From Dirofilaria immitis (taxonomy: Eukaryota > Nematoda > Chromadorea > Rhabditida > Onchocercidae), in the NCBI GenBank assembly GCA_024305405.1, contig JAKNDB010000068.1, positions 7,741,501-7,805,500 on the forward strand: a stretch of 64,000 bases of DNA. Reading direction: 5' to 3'. Every line of letters begins with the position of its first letter. Position 1 is the stretch's first letter. The notes below the pieces were generated by a model. That model searched no databases, was not told the origin of the DNA, and saw only the letters and a list, made by a program, of their open reading frames with translations. Of this stretch, positions 1 through 13,659 are shown in pieces. Both the position numbers and the translations under genes were made by a program.

Positions 1-1198
1 AAGGTTTATGCAGGAGGCACGACCATCTAATAAGGCATTCCGTGATAAAATTATATAAATGTTCGCCCTCTCTTTTAAATGCAAAAATCTCAACGAATCG
101 AGTTGCTTATGAATCATTCGACAATCGACAATCGTGGAAAGCAGTCATTTTAAATACTTTTTTTATCGATGTTTTTATAAATAATCGCATCAAGCATTCT
201 TTTTTCTCGTCTTAACCAGATATAGCAGTACTGAATAACTTTTTTCATTTTATCTCAGGCATCCTTATCTATCCGAACATTTTACAATTACGTATATTAC
301 TCCACTTTAAGTGATATTTGCATACTCAATTAATTCATGAAGAGTTTGAACAAAAACTTTTGAAGAAAATTACTAAATTAATCAGCATAGTTATCAGTTA
401 TTTCTTTTTTTGCACCAAAAGATATGTATTTATTGTGATATGTTAAAAGTATGTGAAGATCACACGCAGATGAATTTCATATATTAAAGAAAAATGGATC
501 TGAAGGCAGAAGAAAATTGAGGAAAATAATATATTTAGGATGTTCCTGTTTTTAGAACCCAAATTTTTTAGAAGTTGAAACAATATTGGATTTTATTTTT
601 AAAATATCTATGATCTTTTAGAGAAATGTTGCAATTGATGGGATTCCCACTAATATTTACATTCATTTGTCCGGATACAGAAAAAAAAAAAAAAAGCGAA
701 TACTTAATACCACAATTAACTTAGACAAAAGCTCAATAATCAGACGAAATACTACAGTATTAGTCTTTCATATAGATAATTAATTATTCAAGCCTAGCAT
801 ATGTGAAACTAATGAGATATTTTGATAGGAAGAAACAATTAGATGATATAAACTTTGTTACATTTAGTGCTGTGACGAAGATAGTCCATGACTTGCTCAT
901 ATTCTTGGGGAAAAAAAAATATCAAAATGCCATCAGTATCAATACATGAGAAAAATATCGTTTTATACATGAAATACCCGCTGTATGTCACAAAACAAAT
1001 GAATATATTTTTTATATAGCGCTAAATAACAACTTTTCATATTCAAAACTGTAAATTCGAATATTCCAGGATTCAGATGAATAAAATCAGTATCGCACTT
1101 TTCTCCTGAGATATAAAATTTTTAATTATTCTGAGAAATTCTGATGCATCTGTTTTGCCGCTTACTTGATGGATCACAAGTCGGATACTGGAAACATT
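1..1198. other. Non-coding or unassigned left flank
   Basis: No supported exon was found. The stretch is AT-rich with poly-A and poly-T runs. It could hold the 3' UTR or a last exon of the minus-strand vWA-ZP gene, because that gene's last visible exon also has a plausible donor just before its stop codon. No such exon could be identified. Confidence 0.4.
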
Positions 1199-4100
1199 TT
1201 ACACTCTAACATCGCAATACTTGACAGGAGTAGATGGCTGAGTTAATTCGTTTTCCAAAACATTCAGCGTTCTAGTTTCCACATTAAATGTCATTGCGAA
1301 TCCTGGTTTTATCTTGGCTCCCGTTTCACGTTTTAGCCTTAGCGTCGCATTTTGTGTACAGCGAGGAGGCTTCAAAGAAAATGTGTTAAAGCAAATAAAT
1401 AAAAAGCTTTGCAATAGTTGGACAATTAATCTGATCTAGAAATATAATACCCAATTACTGTAGACTTAACGTATGTAAAAATCGTGCCGGCAATTCCTAA
1501 GTCGTACGTAATACGAAGAAACATATGATTTTATCTCTTTTAATTTGAAAAGACTTTATTAAATCTAAAAAAGAACGAACAATCATAGTCTTGCATGCAT
1601 CATTGCTTTCCATATTACATAATGATATCTGACATTGAAAAATGACATTCTCGTCTCCCGGGAATTTAAATACACTCATTTCCTTGAAAACATATGTAGA
1701 GTATTTTTTCGGATCTTCAGAAAGTTTTGTATAATCAGGAGTCTCCAAAAGTATGGGTCTACTTCGCATCTGAAAAAAGCATTTAAAATTACTGTATGTC
1801 AATTCAGAGTACATAAGATTGTTCATCAATGCTTACCCATTAGAATCCATAATTAGTATATTTTTCGTTTCTGATTTAGCAAAGCAGTCATGTATCAAAT
1901 AGTGATAATTTGATGCTGAAATAAATTGAAATTCACTTAACGAATAGAAGAAATGTTTCCATAAATAATAAGCGATTTCAATGGATATTATCAGGAAAGA
2001 TAACTATTCACATTAAGAGTTCACTTCTAATCTTGCAGGTCGATACAATGCTATGATAATTACTCCGTTTCCTTACAAATAAATTTTTTGTCTAATCTTA
2101 AAGCAGTCTGCAAATGTATTCATTATGAAAAGAGTGAAATAAAAAAAAATATTCAACAAGAGCGATTGTTAGTGCAATTGCATAATGTAGCCAGTATTAA
2201 GACTACTAATGGTTTAAAGTTTTCAAATACATTAGCGATCTTCAAGATTTGAATATATGATGAACTTACGACTATCGCATTCCCATTTATGATATAATGA
2301 TTCGCCAACTTTAGCATCCAAAGGAACGCATTGACCAGGTGCAAATCGATGAAGTCGATATGAGCATTCCGTATCACTAATCTTCTTAACTGATGAACCA
2401 CTCACTTCTTTTTGTGGCACTGGTTGTCGATGGAAACAAGATACACTCAAACCCTGCAATTCTATAAATCATTATATATAAAAAAAGAAGAAAAAATTGT
2501 AATTCTCAGATAAGTTCAGTTATGTAATATTATGAAGCATTGAAAGAATTCAAATTACTTGATCGGCTCTTGTAATGATAATTGGATGGAATTGTAATAT
2601 CACAGTGATGTTGAAAACATAACCATCGTTTTGCTATAAATAAAAATGAATAAAAGCACCTAAAAATTTATGAAATACACTTAAAGAATCTGTTTGAGGG
2701 GAAATTAATTAGGAACAAATATTTTCTTCCATATTATTGAATCTGGTTTCTCAGGTATAAGAAAGAAGATACTATAGTCGGTGTTTTAGTAAGACCGCAT
2801 GTGCCTTCGTAAAATGTAATCGAAATTTCTCTGGATAACCCATCAGATTTCTGCAAAAATAAGATATTAAAGTTGCACAACAATAAGAATTTTAGAGATC
2901 AATAATATTCCTTTGAGAAATCTAAATTCATGGATTCTTCAAATTCAGGCTCGAATTCAAATTATATAAATACGATAATTCACACACAACCTATGCAATT
3001 ATTTTTGCATATTCACGATATTATAGAAGTTTCAGAATTTCTATGATTATACAAAGAAGTTATCTTTAAACGAGAAATACTGAAGTTGGTTCTTTTCTAT
3101 CAATTCCAGCTAATCAAATAAAGCGAAACTTACTTTAACACATTTGGTATCATCGTGATACTGCTGTGCATACATAAGACCTGTCATTGGCCGCTGTGTT
3201 CGAACAGTGAATGTAACAGAGTTTTTATCACAACTGACATCGGTAGCTCCACGAATCCTTGGTTTCGGAGCAGGTCCTAAATCTAAACCAACACAACCAA
3301 AGCCAATGAATGGAAGAAATTTGCTTTCGAAATCCTAAAATAGACAAATTTTTGAATTTATATGTAGAGGAAATTGATTCTATAACTTTTTCTAATATGA
3401 ATAAATGTAAGATACAAAATAGAGCAAAAGTTAGAATAATTATTAACTAAGTAACTAAAAGATTAGTTAAAACAAACATTTTTCAATCTTGTGTAAACTG
3501 CCTTCGTTAAATGATCTTATTGCTAACTTCTCTAATTTAGCAATATGTTAGCTCCCACGTAATCTAGCATGAATTCCATCTAATTAGTGCATTGTGAGTA
3601 GCATTTGAAGCATTATGAGTAGGATTCTAAAATTCAAAAATAGGTTCCGCAAAAACTATAAATTTTGTCGGTTCATAAATGATGAAACGTCCTATTACAA
3701 TATTTATTTTTCTAAAATTACATTTTATACTTTTGTTATCAGAACCTTTAAATTAACAGGTGTAAAAACGTGATCTATGTTCTGGGTCATGCTTAATAAT
3801 TCGCCTTCATCCGCATAAGGAGCTGCTGTCAATGTTACAGCAAAAGTTTCTACGTTTTCACTTTTCAGACGCAATGCCATATCCAGCGGTGAACGCTGAG
3901 AGTGTCCATCCGTCAATATGATAATCATCTTTTTGACACCTTGACGTGCTCCTAGAAATGTGTTTTCGTTATTTATTTGTTTGAGAATCACATTTATTTA
4001 TTCATTCGAAACATATATCAATTTCAAAAATGAAAAAGTCGCACCACTTCCGCTGTCAATATTTGTCAACAGATTGTAAGCTTGATGTAAAGCGATATGT

Positions 4101-7018
4101 GTCGAAGTGGTACCCTTAATTGATTTCAATGCATTTAAATATCGTATCACTGCTGTATTATTACCAACTTGTGGATCGTTAAACTTGAAATTGATATGTG
4201 CTTGCCCAGAATAAGTAATCAAAGCGAATCTGTAAGGATACATTCAAATTCAATTTATTTTATTTTATTACAATCAAATTGAATTTAATGATTTATGGGT
4301 CACATCATGCTATGCTAGAATAATACTGCACATATAAATAGCGAAATTCTAAATTTGGTGGAAGCAAAACAGAATAATCTGTTGTTGTCAACATTTCACA
4401 GGCATGAGCAAGTTTGACGATGGAATGTTATTCATTCGATTTTCAAGAGCTGATAAGTGGTAATGAGCACTGATATAACATCGACCGATACTACTTCATT
4501 GCAAGAGGGTTTCAGAAGATGCAAGCAAACAAGCAATCATTTGAGTATGCTACATCGAATCACACGCAGATTCGCTTAAATACCTTTCTTTGCTACGTTG
4601 TATAACACATCACTAACTAATTGTTTTGTTATTTGCTACTACAACTGACAAGCATTTTTGCTTGGAAAATTGCGCAATTTTATTCCTTCGCAAAAGTGAA
4701 TTTTTAATAAAAATTAAATAATTTCTAAACGTTTATGCAAAAATATTACATCACTCAATATTATTCAAGCGATTACTTCAACATATTGATATGAAAGGAA
4801 GTGATGAGAAAGTTTTGCCAAGTATCACGCTTAATTTTTCAAACCTGTCATGTTGGAAGACAGGAAAACACAACATGTATGAGCTAGAAAACATCAACCA
4901 TACGACAATTTCTTAAGCAAGAAATATGTTTTTATTGCACATACATAATGAATAACATGATTTGAACAAGATTTAAACCTTCTATAATGATAACGGTGTA
5001 ATGAAATTACCTGACAGCATCCGGATGTATATTTATATTTTGGACGATTCGTTCAATTGCAAATCTGACTTGTTCATCAAAAAGATGGGAGACCGACTCG
5101 GAAGAATCAATGATCAGGATCAAATCAAGAGGTTTATCAGATCCACGGACACAAACTTAAAAAATATTGTTCGATTAAGCAACTAAATGAAATTTTTGTT
5201 TCTATCTAATTATCATTGAAACGTTTCTGATTTTGGAAATATCAGTGAAACAGTTTTTCAACTGTACTTGTACCAAATATAGACCCTTTTCTTGATTATC
5301 TTTCTGATGTCTTTCTGATGTTGATGTATATAATGAATGACACTATACTTGTTTATAACTCCTTTAAATTTATATCACCAAAAAGAATGAAATTATATCA
5401 GCATAATAGTTTTTGACAAATATTGATATTTAGCATTACAAAGAGATATTCAAAATTATAAAAATGTCTTTCTTTTCGATTATTTTACAGTAAGAAGTAT
5501 AAAAGTGGCCTTCTTTTTGATAAAATTTAATTTTTTAAATTTTGAATGAAAATTTTTTCAAGCTAATATTGTTAGTCTCTTTCGAGCTTTATCTTTTTTA
5601 GCTATGTTGAAGATTAGATTTGTCAAACGTTTTATTCTATGTTATCAACATACCAGGCAATTTTTCACAAATTTCAGTACCCTTCCAACGATCAAATATT
5701 GGTTCCAAATCTTCCAAATTTTGATTTGTCACAATTTTCTTTGGATCCTGCAAAAGTAACAATAAATTTAAAAACCGTGCATGGTTTGCTCATTATGAAA
5801 AGTGAAAGAAAAGTTTTACTCATATACCGCTTCTGTTTCGCAATTATTTTTGCTCATCAAAACTAATATACTTTCTGCTTTAAATTATTTAGCAGAAATG
5901 AAATAATATCTACAACATCATTCAATAGATTTGTTTTGAGATATGAAACAAGAATAAGTTAGAATTATGCTTTTGGGTTGCTATCCTACCTTGGTAATAG
6001 CAATTAGTTCATTCATAGCAACATATTCACCGGTCCCATAAGCGTAAATATCAATGTTATCAATTTGTTGTCTCAATAGATCTGCCATTTCCATATCTTT
6101 CGGATAATCATGAGTTCGACCATCCGATAATAAGTATATTATTTTTGATATGTGCGGAGACCTCATTCCCTTAAATTTTAAAAATTCACTCTTTTTAGAA
6201 ATTACATTAAAATTTTTTTGTTTAAATTTAATTTTTGCAAAATTATTTTCACAAAAAATGTCATAAGAAAACAATTGCGAAAATGAAATTTAAGAATTAC
6301 ATCAATCAGTTATTGAATGCTTCACTTAATTGAAATATCATCTAACTAATTTATGTAATATTTCCAAGTTTTATTTATGCGTTTTATACTTAATATTTGT
6401 TTAATTTCTTTTTCGAATTTTTTTACTTTTTGAAATCATGGAAATATAAATTTATAGTTGAAATAAAAATTAAGCAAAAATTTCAAATTATGTAAATTAC
6501 ATTTTCTTCATTCAGCATACTAAGAGTATATTCAAATGCATCACCCACTCGTGTTATGCCTGATACATGCCTTAATACATCAAGAGCACCAAGAATATCT
6601 TCACGGTTATTGAATTTCTTGAAATTAAATTCCAAATGTTGGACACCACTAAAAATATTCTGAGCTTTTTATCTTGATCGAATTTTTAAAAATTTTCAAA
6701 AATTTAAAACTTTTAATAGTGATGATTTTTATGTAAAAGCCATTTTAAATGATAAATTAGAAAGCAATAATTGCAGAGTAGCACATTACTAAAATTAAAA
6801 AATGCAAGAAGTTAATGAATATTTAAGATGTAAATATTTTGAGAATAGGAGATACCTGAATTGTATAAGCATGACTCGTGTAGCAGATTCTCCAATAGTA
6901 ACATGACTGACGATCCGACGAATGATATCGATTTCGTCTTGAAATTTATTTTTCAACGAACCTGAGCTATCTAATAGAAATACCAAATCCAGCGGTTCTG
7001 CTTTAACAATACATCGAG
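1199..7018 (-). CDS. vWA-vWA-ZP domain protein (cuticlin-like matrix protein)
   Basis: Multi-exon gene, transcribed right to left. Visible exons are about 7018-6856, 6648-6501, 6169-5990, 5747-5654, 5155-5011, 4229-4045, 3951-3731, 3334-3134, 2852-2777, 2635-2560, 2456-2268, 1915-1837, 1769-1581 and 1369-1199. The first four exons encode a von Willebrand A domain with the MIDAS motif DSSGS. The next three encode a second one with DSSES and the strand motif IIILTDGHS. After a short linker come cuticlin-type ZP exons, with VSCDKNSVTFTVRTQ, ITFYEGTCGLTKT, GESLYHKWEC, SVFKFPGDENVIFQCQISLC and regularly spaced cysteines. ZP proteins polymerise in extracellular matrix, and vWA domains bind ligands through a metal ion, so a cuticle or apical matrix role is inferred. 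The start is not settled: a candidate signal-peptide exon lies near 7960-8070. No C-terminal membrane segment is visible, which is unusual for the family. One base is missing at 1755-1757. Confidence 0.85.
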
Positions 7019-10000
7019 CTGCAAATGTAAATTCATTACATTAGAGGTAAAATTTGATGAGGCCAAAACTGTTGTAACTGATTATCGCAGCAAAAATTGA
7101 TATTGTATGACTGCTTTAAATTTGCAGGGCGTGTTCCTTCATAATGCAAATAAATTCACACTTCTTTCTTGTATCTTTTCTTTTCTGATAACAAATATAT
7201 CTTTTATCACCTCTACTCTTTCTATGTTATTTTCTTAAACTTATATCAACGACTAATATCAACGACTAATAAATAATAAAATGAATATACATTAGGTGTG
7301 AAATATCACTGTAAAATAGCGCTATCTATTGTTTATTCATTGTTTTGTTTATCGAGAAATTTTGCAAGTCAAACTAGCAAATCTTTGAAATTTACTCTTC
7401 AGACTATCATTTTGAGGATATATTTTGTAATATTTTTTAGCTGACTGATTTATTTTTCTTGCGATAATGTCAAGTATCGCTGAATAACCACAGTCATTTA
7501 TTCAACTCTTTGATTGTATCAAAACTAGTTCCACATCTATTCATTTTCATGATAGCGCATTTCACACAATTTAGAAACTCAAATGCCGATGGCTATTTTC
7601 CTAACATCTTCAAAAAGTACCGCTTTCTTACCTTCTCAAATAATAATCACTGTATTTTAAAGAACTAATTCAAATCACTCGAATTAAACTTTTTAATTTA
7701 ATTAAAGTTAAATACTCTAAATTAATTTAATAAGGCCAGAAGAATAGAATAATATTATCAAACTAATATAAATTTGTAGATCAGATTCATTTTCATAATG
7801 TTTTAGCATATCTTTAGCAATGGGAATTAATTACCAAAGTTTTTCGTATATTAAATAATCGTTATTATTCATGGAAATAAATGACCTAACGATTTTTTTT
7901 TGATCGATTTGTTTTTATTTGAATTACAGGTTAAACTGAAAAGTGAAAAACAAACGCTCGGTTGTTACAGGTGAATGGACAATTTCAGGTGGTGCTAAAC
8001 CATTGTTGATCACTTTGATTGCGATAGTTATAACTGTGAACTGATAAAGAGCAATGTTAGCTTGATTTTATTCATCCGCCTTCTGTTATAAAATCCTTGC
8101 ATTTCGATAACCAGTGAGCCGGCTCATGTAAACTGCGCAGCATGTTAAAATTATAAGAACTGATAAATATATCAATTGATATGTTAATGGCGACGCAACG
8201 ACGTAAAAAAAGTACGAAGGAATTAGTTGCATAAAATGTAGAAAATATGAATTTAAGAACAACGTTTTTAACTCAAATATCAGAATATATTTTTAACTCA
8301 AATATCAGAATATATTTTCTTCTTAATTTTATTTACAAAGAATGATCGATTTTTTTTTGATTTTGATCAGTAAAAGTCATGATTTGTTTTTCTTCTGTTC
8401 AATAGATTGGAATTTCACTTATCAATGCGAGTTAAAGTTAAAGATAATCATGATTATAAATGAGTGTCTAACCGGCTATTTTATGCATGAAATGCGACAA
8501 ATAGAAGCTATGGAATCGGTCATGTTGACATGCGAAAAACAAACCTTCCGCTTTTATCTTTATCATTTCTTTTAGGGAATGATATAACAAATAAGCAAAT
8601 TTTTCCTTTACCTTCAAGCATACAATTAAGTCACTTACTCACCTGTAGCTTAATCAAATCAAATTTTTGCGAGTAGTTAAAAAAAAGCAAAAGATCAATG
8701 ACTAGACATTATCATAGAAGCACATTTCTAGAGATACAGGCAGATACGGTTCATGATTTTCTGACTTTCTAGAAAATTATAAATACTTTTTCTGTTTAGC
8801 TGATATATGGCAATCGTTGATTCGAGCAATTTGCTGCTGTTATTTTATTTTCATTTTGGAGATGTTAGTTGAACTTCTGCAATTTTACAAGAATTAGCCT
8901 TTTCATTGACAGGGATGAAAAACAATTAATTCTGATAAAGAAGTTTTTGAAGAAAATGGGTACAATTTTCCAGTCATCCCTTTGATGCTCAATTGATTTT
9001 CCTGCTACTTCTACGTATTGCATAATCGTTTTTTTATCACTTTTAGAAATTTGTAACATGCTAAACTCATGGGAATCACCATTTATTAGAGTAATGATGA
9101 ATGATGAATTCGAAAAGCTTGAAGGACAGAAGATTTTATTATTACTCTAAATACCTTTCGTCCCCAGTTTTCCAAGCAAAATGAATGAAATTAAAAATAG
9201 TTGGTACTGAGATTAAGTTTAAAGGCCACATAAAAATTGAAAAATGAGTACATGTTACAATGTATTAAATATATGATTGACGTATCTATTACGCCTAAAA
9301 AAGTTTTGCTAATGCAATCATTATCCTTCTAATTTGCGGAATTTTCATGTTTCGATGCGCCACATTAGCGATTCCTTAAGTTCAATAGTGGTGCTATAAT
9401 TTAGAGAAATAAAAAGATCTTGTTGTTTGGGGTGATATATTGAAACAAAAAAATTTATAAAATTTATACAATTTATTTATAAAAAAAAAGAAAGTTAGCG
9501 ATAACTTATAGTCTTTATCGGCTTAAAAAAAGGACGATATTTCGATAATTCATCCAGTAACGACAGGATCCGATAAGACGGTGTTAAAGAAAGGATATTC
9601 TCTAAATAATCATTTATTTCTTTGAATTCATCTTGATCTTTTCAAATCCAAAATCTACGAGAGACAAATTTTGCGAGCTATGGAAATTTATCTATTTCTA
9701 TATTGGAACTAGAATGAATGAAACTAAAAATAGCGATAGATTTTTGAAAGAAATAAATTTGATATTCAAACGCAATTAGTCCGATATAATACTTTGTAGA
9801 TAGAAAATGGATAGATGAGAAATCAGCATTGGGAGATTGGGTGATATTATGAAAATTTGGTCAAAAACTGAAAAAAATTATTTTAATGAAAAAATTACCA
9901 AAAAAAAACGCAATAATTCAGTTCATTATTTTCTGATATATAATATAAAAATGTTAAAATAATATTTGTTGAATTATGAATTCTATCATTTTAAATCTTC

Positions 10001-10250
10001 CAAAAATATTAATCTATCAAGCGCTTGTCATTTTGAAAATATGAAAAATTGCCCGAAACATGCGGTATGTAAATTTGATTTATTATCCGTTAAAATGTGT
10101 TATTTGATGGATATCAAACAGTTACACTGCTGAAATTTCTATTCACTAGAAAAAAAAGAGATTACTGATATCGTAATTAATTGATTGCCGATTAATTAGA
10201 GAACAAATATTTCAAGAAATGTATTTGTGCCCTATCAAATTTAAATAAAA
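7019..10250. other. Upstream region of the vWA-ZP gene, mostly non-coding
   Basis: Mostly AT-rich DNA without convincing exons. On the minus strand near 7960-8070 there is a possible first exon of the vWA-ZP gene. It has an ATG followed by basic and hydrophobic residues, then after an apparent one-base shift a hydrophobic stretch and a segment ending in a donor whose phase fits the exon starting at 7018. I treat it as tentative. A 25-bp tandem duplication sits at 8266-8315. Confidence 0.3.
8266..8315. repeat. 25-bp tandem duplication
   Basis: Two back-to-back identical copies of a 25-bp unit that begins ttttaactcaaatatcag. Confidence 0.9.
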
Positions 10251-10757
10251 TCTTTGTCTTTGAAATCAAATAAACTATGACGAATTTTGAAGGCATTATT
10301 GAGTAAGAAACGACCGACGTACTTTTTGATTTGGTTAATAACAGCATAGAAGAATGACTGCTTCAAATATGAATTACTATTCTTTTGAATACTTTGCGAA
10401 TTCGCGGTCAATGCCTCTTGTTTTAAGCTTTTTTTTTTTTTTCAAATTTCATTATTACATAGCCTTACCAATCAATATTTACCACATATTTGAACCATTA
10501 ATTGGAATTCTATTCTTTGAAAATCTTTGAACCAGTTCTGTTTGCTAAGAAGCAGTTTCGCAAAGAAAAATTTTTCAGCAACACGTCTAAAATCACAAAT
10601 AAAATAGCAGATGTACAGTAGGAATTCCAAGAATCCAGTTAAGATAAAATTTAATTTCCGGAAATCTCTAATATGCCGTCTTGGATCTATCCGATCGGAC
10701 AAAAAGTTGATTGTTCCGAGCGATGAATTGTTTTGTTTGGAAGTGCAATGCAAAATT
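10250..10757 (-). pseudogene. Decayed Ty3/gypsy-like RT / RNase H fragment
   Basis: On the minus strand the translation reads, in pieces interrupted by stops, like the end of reverse transcriptase followed by RNase H of a Ty3/gypsy retroelement. Around 10753-10475 the pattern of the RT thumb is recognisable: INFLSDRID, then HIRDFRKL, then GFLEFLLYICYFICDFRRVA, then NWFKDFQ. About 60 bases further on, around 10430-10255, comes a segment resembling the start of RNase H (FYAVINQIKKYVGRFLL followed by FKIRHSL). The catalytic residues and most of the element are missing and no LTRs were found. This is an old remnant. Similarity was judged by eye against the family pattern, so the call is moderate. 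Confidence 0.4.
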
Positions 10758-10985
10758 AATCAGAAAATGATAAGCTACAGAAATTCTTTTATAATATCAC
10801 TTAAATTCACCGTCGGAAAGAAATGCAGAACTCATTGTAATAATAAAGTAAGGAGTTTTGTCAGAAACCTTAGCAAAAATTTTAGATCAAAGTTTTCGAA
10901 GTATTATTCAGGCACAAATTTAAAGTCTAGTCTAACTGTTGAGGCATTTCCTCTACTAGTGTCTCAAAATTCTGTTAATTCGATT

Positions 10986-11348
10986 TCAATTGGGAATCCA
11001 AGGAGCAGTGAAATAGTTCCCATCATAATCATCGATAACAGCATCATGAATATGAGATAGAATTAATTCGCTTACTCCTTTATTTGATCCTTCTAAACTA
11101 AACATTTCTCGATACAATAAAAATATACTAGCAAAGGAATAATCCGCTTTACGAACCAATGAATAGTTTAAATTTGTAGAATTCACTGGACGGTAGGAAG
11201 AAGATATATTTTCTATCTGCATATGCATTCTGAATTGTGTAACGAAACTGGTAGTTGCATGAGGCGGAAAAAGGAGTGTATATAGTATATTCCTTCTTCT
11301 TATATATTTGTTTATCAAGCATCTCAACTTTTCTGGCATCGTTATCAA
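10986..11348 (-). other. Unassigned 120-codon open frame
   Basis: An open frame with no recognised domain, lying just upstream on the same strand as the decayed RT fragment. It could be another piece of the element, an unrecognised exon or chance. Nothing in the sequence decides it. Confidence 0.15.
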
Positions 11349-12630
11349 TGAACTCCGCCCTGATCTTTTCTATCTATTCCTCCTACTGCTCACTATACCA
11401 TCTATTTTAGTTTAAATATCTCGAAAAGAAGAAATGTTTAGTATGCAAAAAATATATCGCCTGCATGCCATCACAGTATTTATTTAGTTGCTTAAATGTT
11501 ATTGATCATTTCATGCTACTTTTCCGATTTTTGATACTTCCGGATGAGAATCCGAAAATTCAATTAAAGTTAAGAAGTGAAAGAATCTTTACTGTTATAG
11601 AACATCATTCTTGCAAAAATCTATTAAAAAACAATAACAAAAAAGTTGATCTCTTTTGATTCATTTTTCCATTGATCTCTTTTTCTTTAATCATTCAGTC
11701 ATTGGCACCTAAATGATAGATGATGGCCACTAAATATTGTACAGTTTGTGCTCCAACTTTTCTGTGCCGAATTTATATTAACTCCTCCTTTCTACTTATC
11801 AGCACCGCATATCAATTCGAGTGATAAGAATAATGCATGCTCTCATTAGAAAGATTACTTTAATAAAAGTGATGATCATGGGGATTGAACACCTCTCTTA
11901 TTAACAGTTTTTCATATTTTTTGTCTGAAATATTATGTATGACTTGAACACATATTTTCCTATTTCAGACTGGTAAACGTTAACTAGTCATTAATTATCT
12001 TCACCGTCACATATTAGATAGTCGATAGTTGATAGTTGATAATTTATTGATATATCCCTCCACCTCAATCAACCAAATTTGTAATGTTTAAAAAAATCAT
12101 CCAGGATTTTAAACTGAAGATGTCATTAAGACCCGAATTTACTAAAATTTAAAATCATCAAAAAAGAATTAATCAACACTAAAGAAAGTACATGGAGAAA
12201 AGTGAAGGAAAATTGATAATGTATGCTAAAAGCAGGCAGCATCATAAACTTTTATTATATGAGCATAAAAATTAGCAGGAGAAAACTATTCAACGATTCT
12301 ATCGCCGAAAGTCTCTTTTCATTTACTTCTTGTTAGCGATTGTTTTTCATATGAATATACTTTCGTTAAATTTTCTCCTCGATTATCTTTTGCTTTCTAA
12401 AATCTAGTTCTTGAATCTTCCGCGCATATCCTTATATAAAAATTTCTTTGATAAAACTCGTACAAAACCTGAATGACATTGCCCAAATTTGTCAAAAACT
12501 GGTCGTTATATGTATGTACAAGAAAAATTAAAAAGCCATAGTTTTCAGAATTTTTTGCTTGGACTTATAGAAGTTCATTTTGCTTTTTTTCCTTTTTTTT
12601 GCTTTTCATTTTGCTACTATTTCATTTAAT

Positions 12631-12657
12631 AGCAGCAGCAGCAGCAGCAGCAGCAGC
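12631..12657. repeat. (AGC)9 microsatellite
   Basis: Nine perfect AGC units followed by AAT and two AAC units, in non-coding DNA. Confidence 0.95.
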
Positions 12658-12810
12658 AATAACAACAATAGTGTTTATAGAAAAAATCAGACTTAACGAG
12701 ATTTATATCCCTTCGTTATTTGGACTAAGATATGAAATAATTATGAGGATTTCATTCTTTCATTACAATAAAAGTCTCTAAATCTCCATTAAAAAAACCA
12801 TGCAGTGTAT

Positions 12811-12834
12811 GTGTGTGTGTGTGTGTGTGTGTGT
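12811..12834. repeat. (GT)12 microsatellite
   Basis: Twelve perfect GT units. Confidence 0.95.
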
Positions 12835-13140
12835 TTTAAATAATATAATTTTAAAAAGTTTGCCTTTGTAAAATTCAAAACTAAAAGTTTTCGTTCAAAT
12901 TTTTGTGGCAAAATTTGGCTCTTGCGGTTGAAATTACTGCCCAAAATCAAATATGTAAATAGTAATCGTTTACTGGCTCATAACAGCATAAAAGCTGTAA
13001 AAAATTATAAAAATAATCTATGACTCCTGGAACTAGAAAGAAGACGTAATTTTGAAAATTCAGTTATTAATTTTTATAAAAATTCTGTCGCATTATAACT
13101 ATTCGTTTGACGGGAAAGTGAAACATTTTCGAACTTGAAT

Positions 13141-13224
<84 letters not shown>
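13141..13224. repeat. (ATCA)21 microsatellite
   Basis: Twenty-one perfect tetranucleotide units in non-coding DNA upstream of the PI4K-II gene. Confidence 0.95.
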
Positions 13225-13392
13225 CAACATACTACTATAAATAAGTGAGCGAAACAATATCTAAGCCAATTTGAAATGTTTCCTATTAAATGAATAAACA
13301 TTATTCATAAGATTTGTTTAATTTTAATCCTTCAACTCTTAACATAATATTTCTCTATTCTCCATGCTGTACCACTGTCATCTCTTCTTTGT

Positions 13393-13659
13393 CTAATAAA
13401 TATAAAAATGTATTTCAGAAGAGATAGCTGCATTGTTTGTTAATAATTCTGTGGTAGGTGTTGTAGTATATTCAAGTTGGTTGCTCAAACAATTGATAAT
13501 GCTAAGGGTTGAAAGGCTTTCTTTGTCTGATACAATCACAGTTATTTCTGTTGGACTTCTTTCTATGCTTGTCCAATGAGAAATATCTTTTAGTAGCATA
13601 TTTTTATTCTTCCTTTCAATAATTTCGATAATAGTTTGCCAAATTTCAACGATACTCAA
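13393..13659 (-). other. Unassigned Ser/Thr-rich open frame
   Basis: An 88-codon open frame on the minus strand with an evenly mixed, Thr/Ser-rich composition (for example EYTTTPTTELLTNNAAISS) that looks less random than most intergenic frames here. No domain, partner exon or homolog is recognised. It may be a lone exon of an unrecognised gene or chance. Confidence 0.15.

Noticed and set aside
10611..11060. 149-codon plus-strand frame, the second longest in the window
   Set aside because: Composition is unremarkable, and its opposite strand carries the better RT/RNase H pattern.
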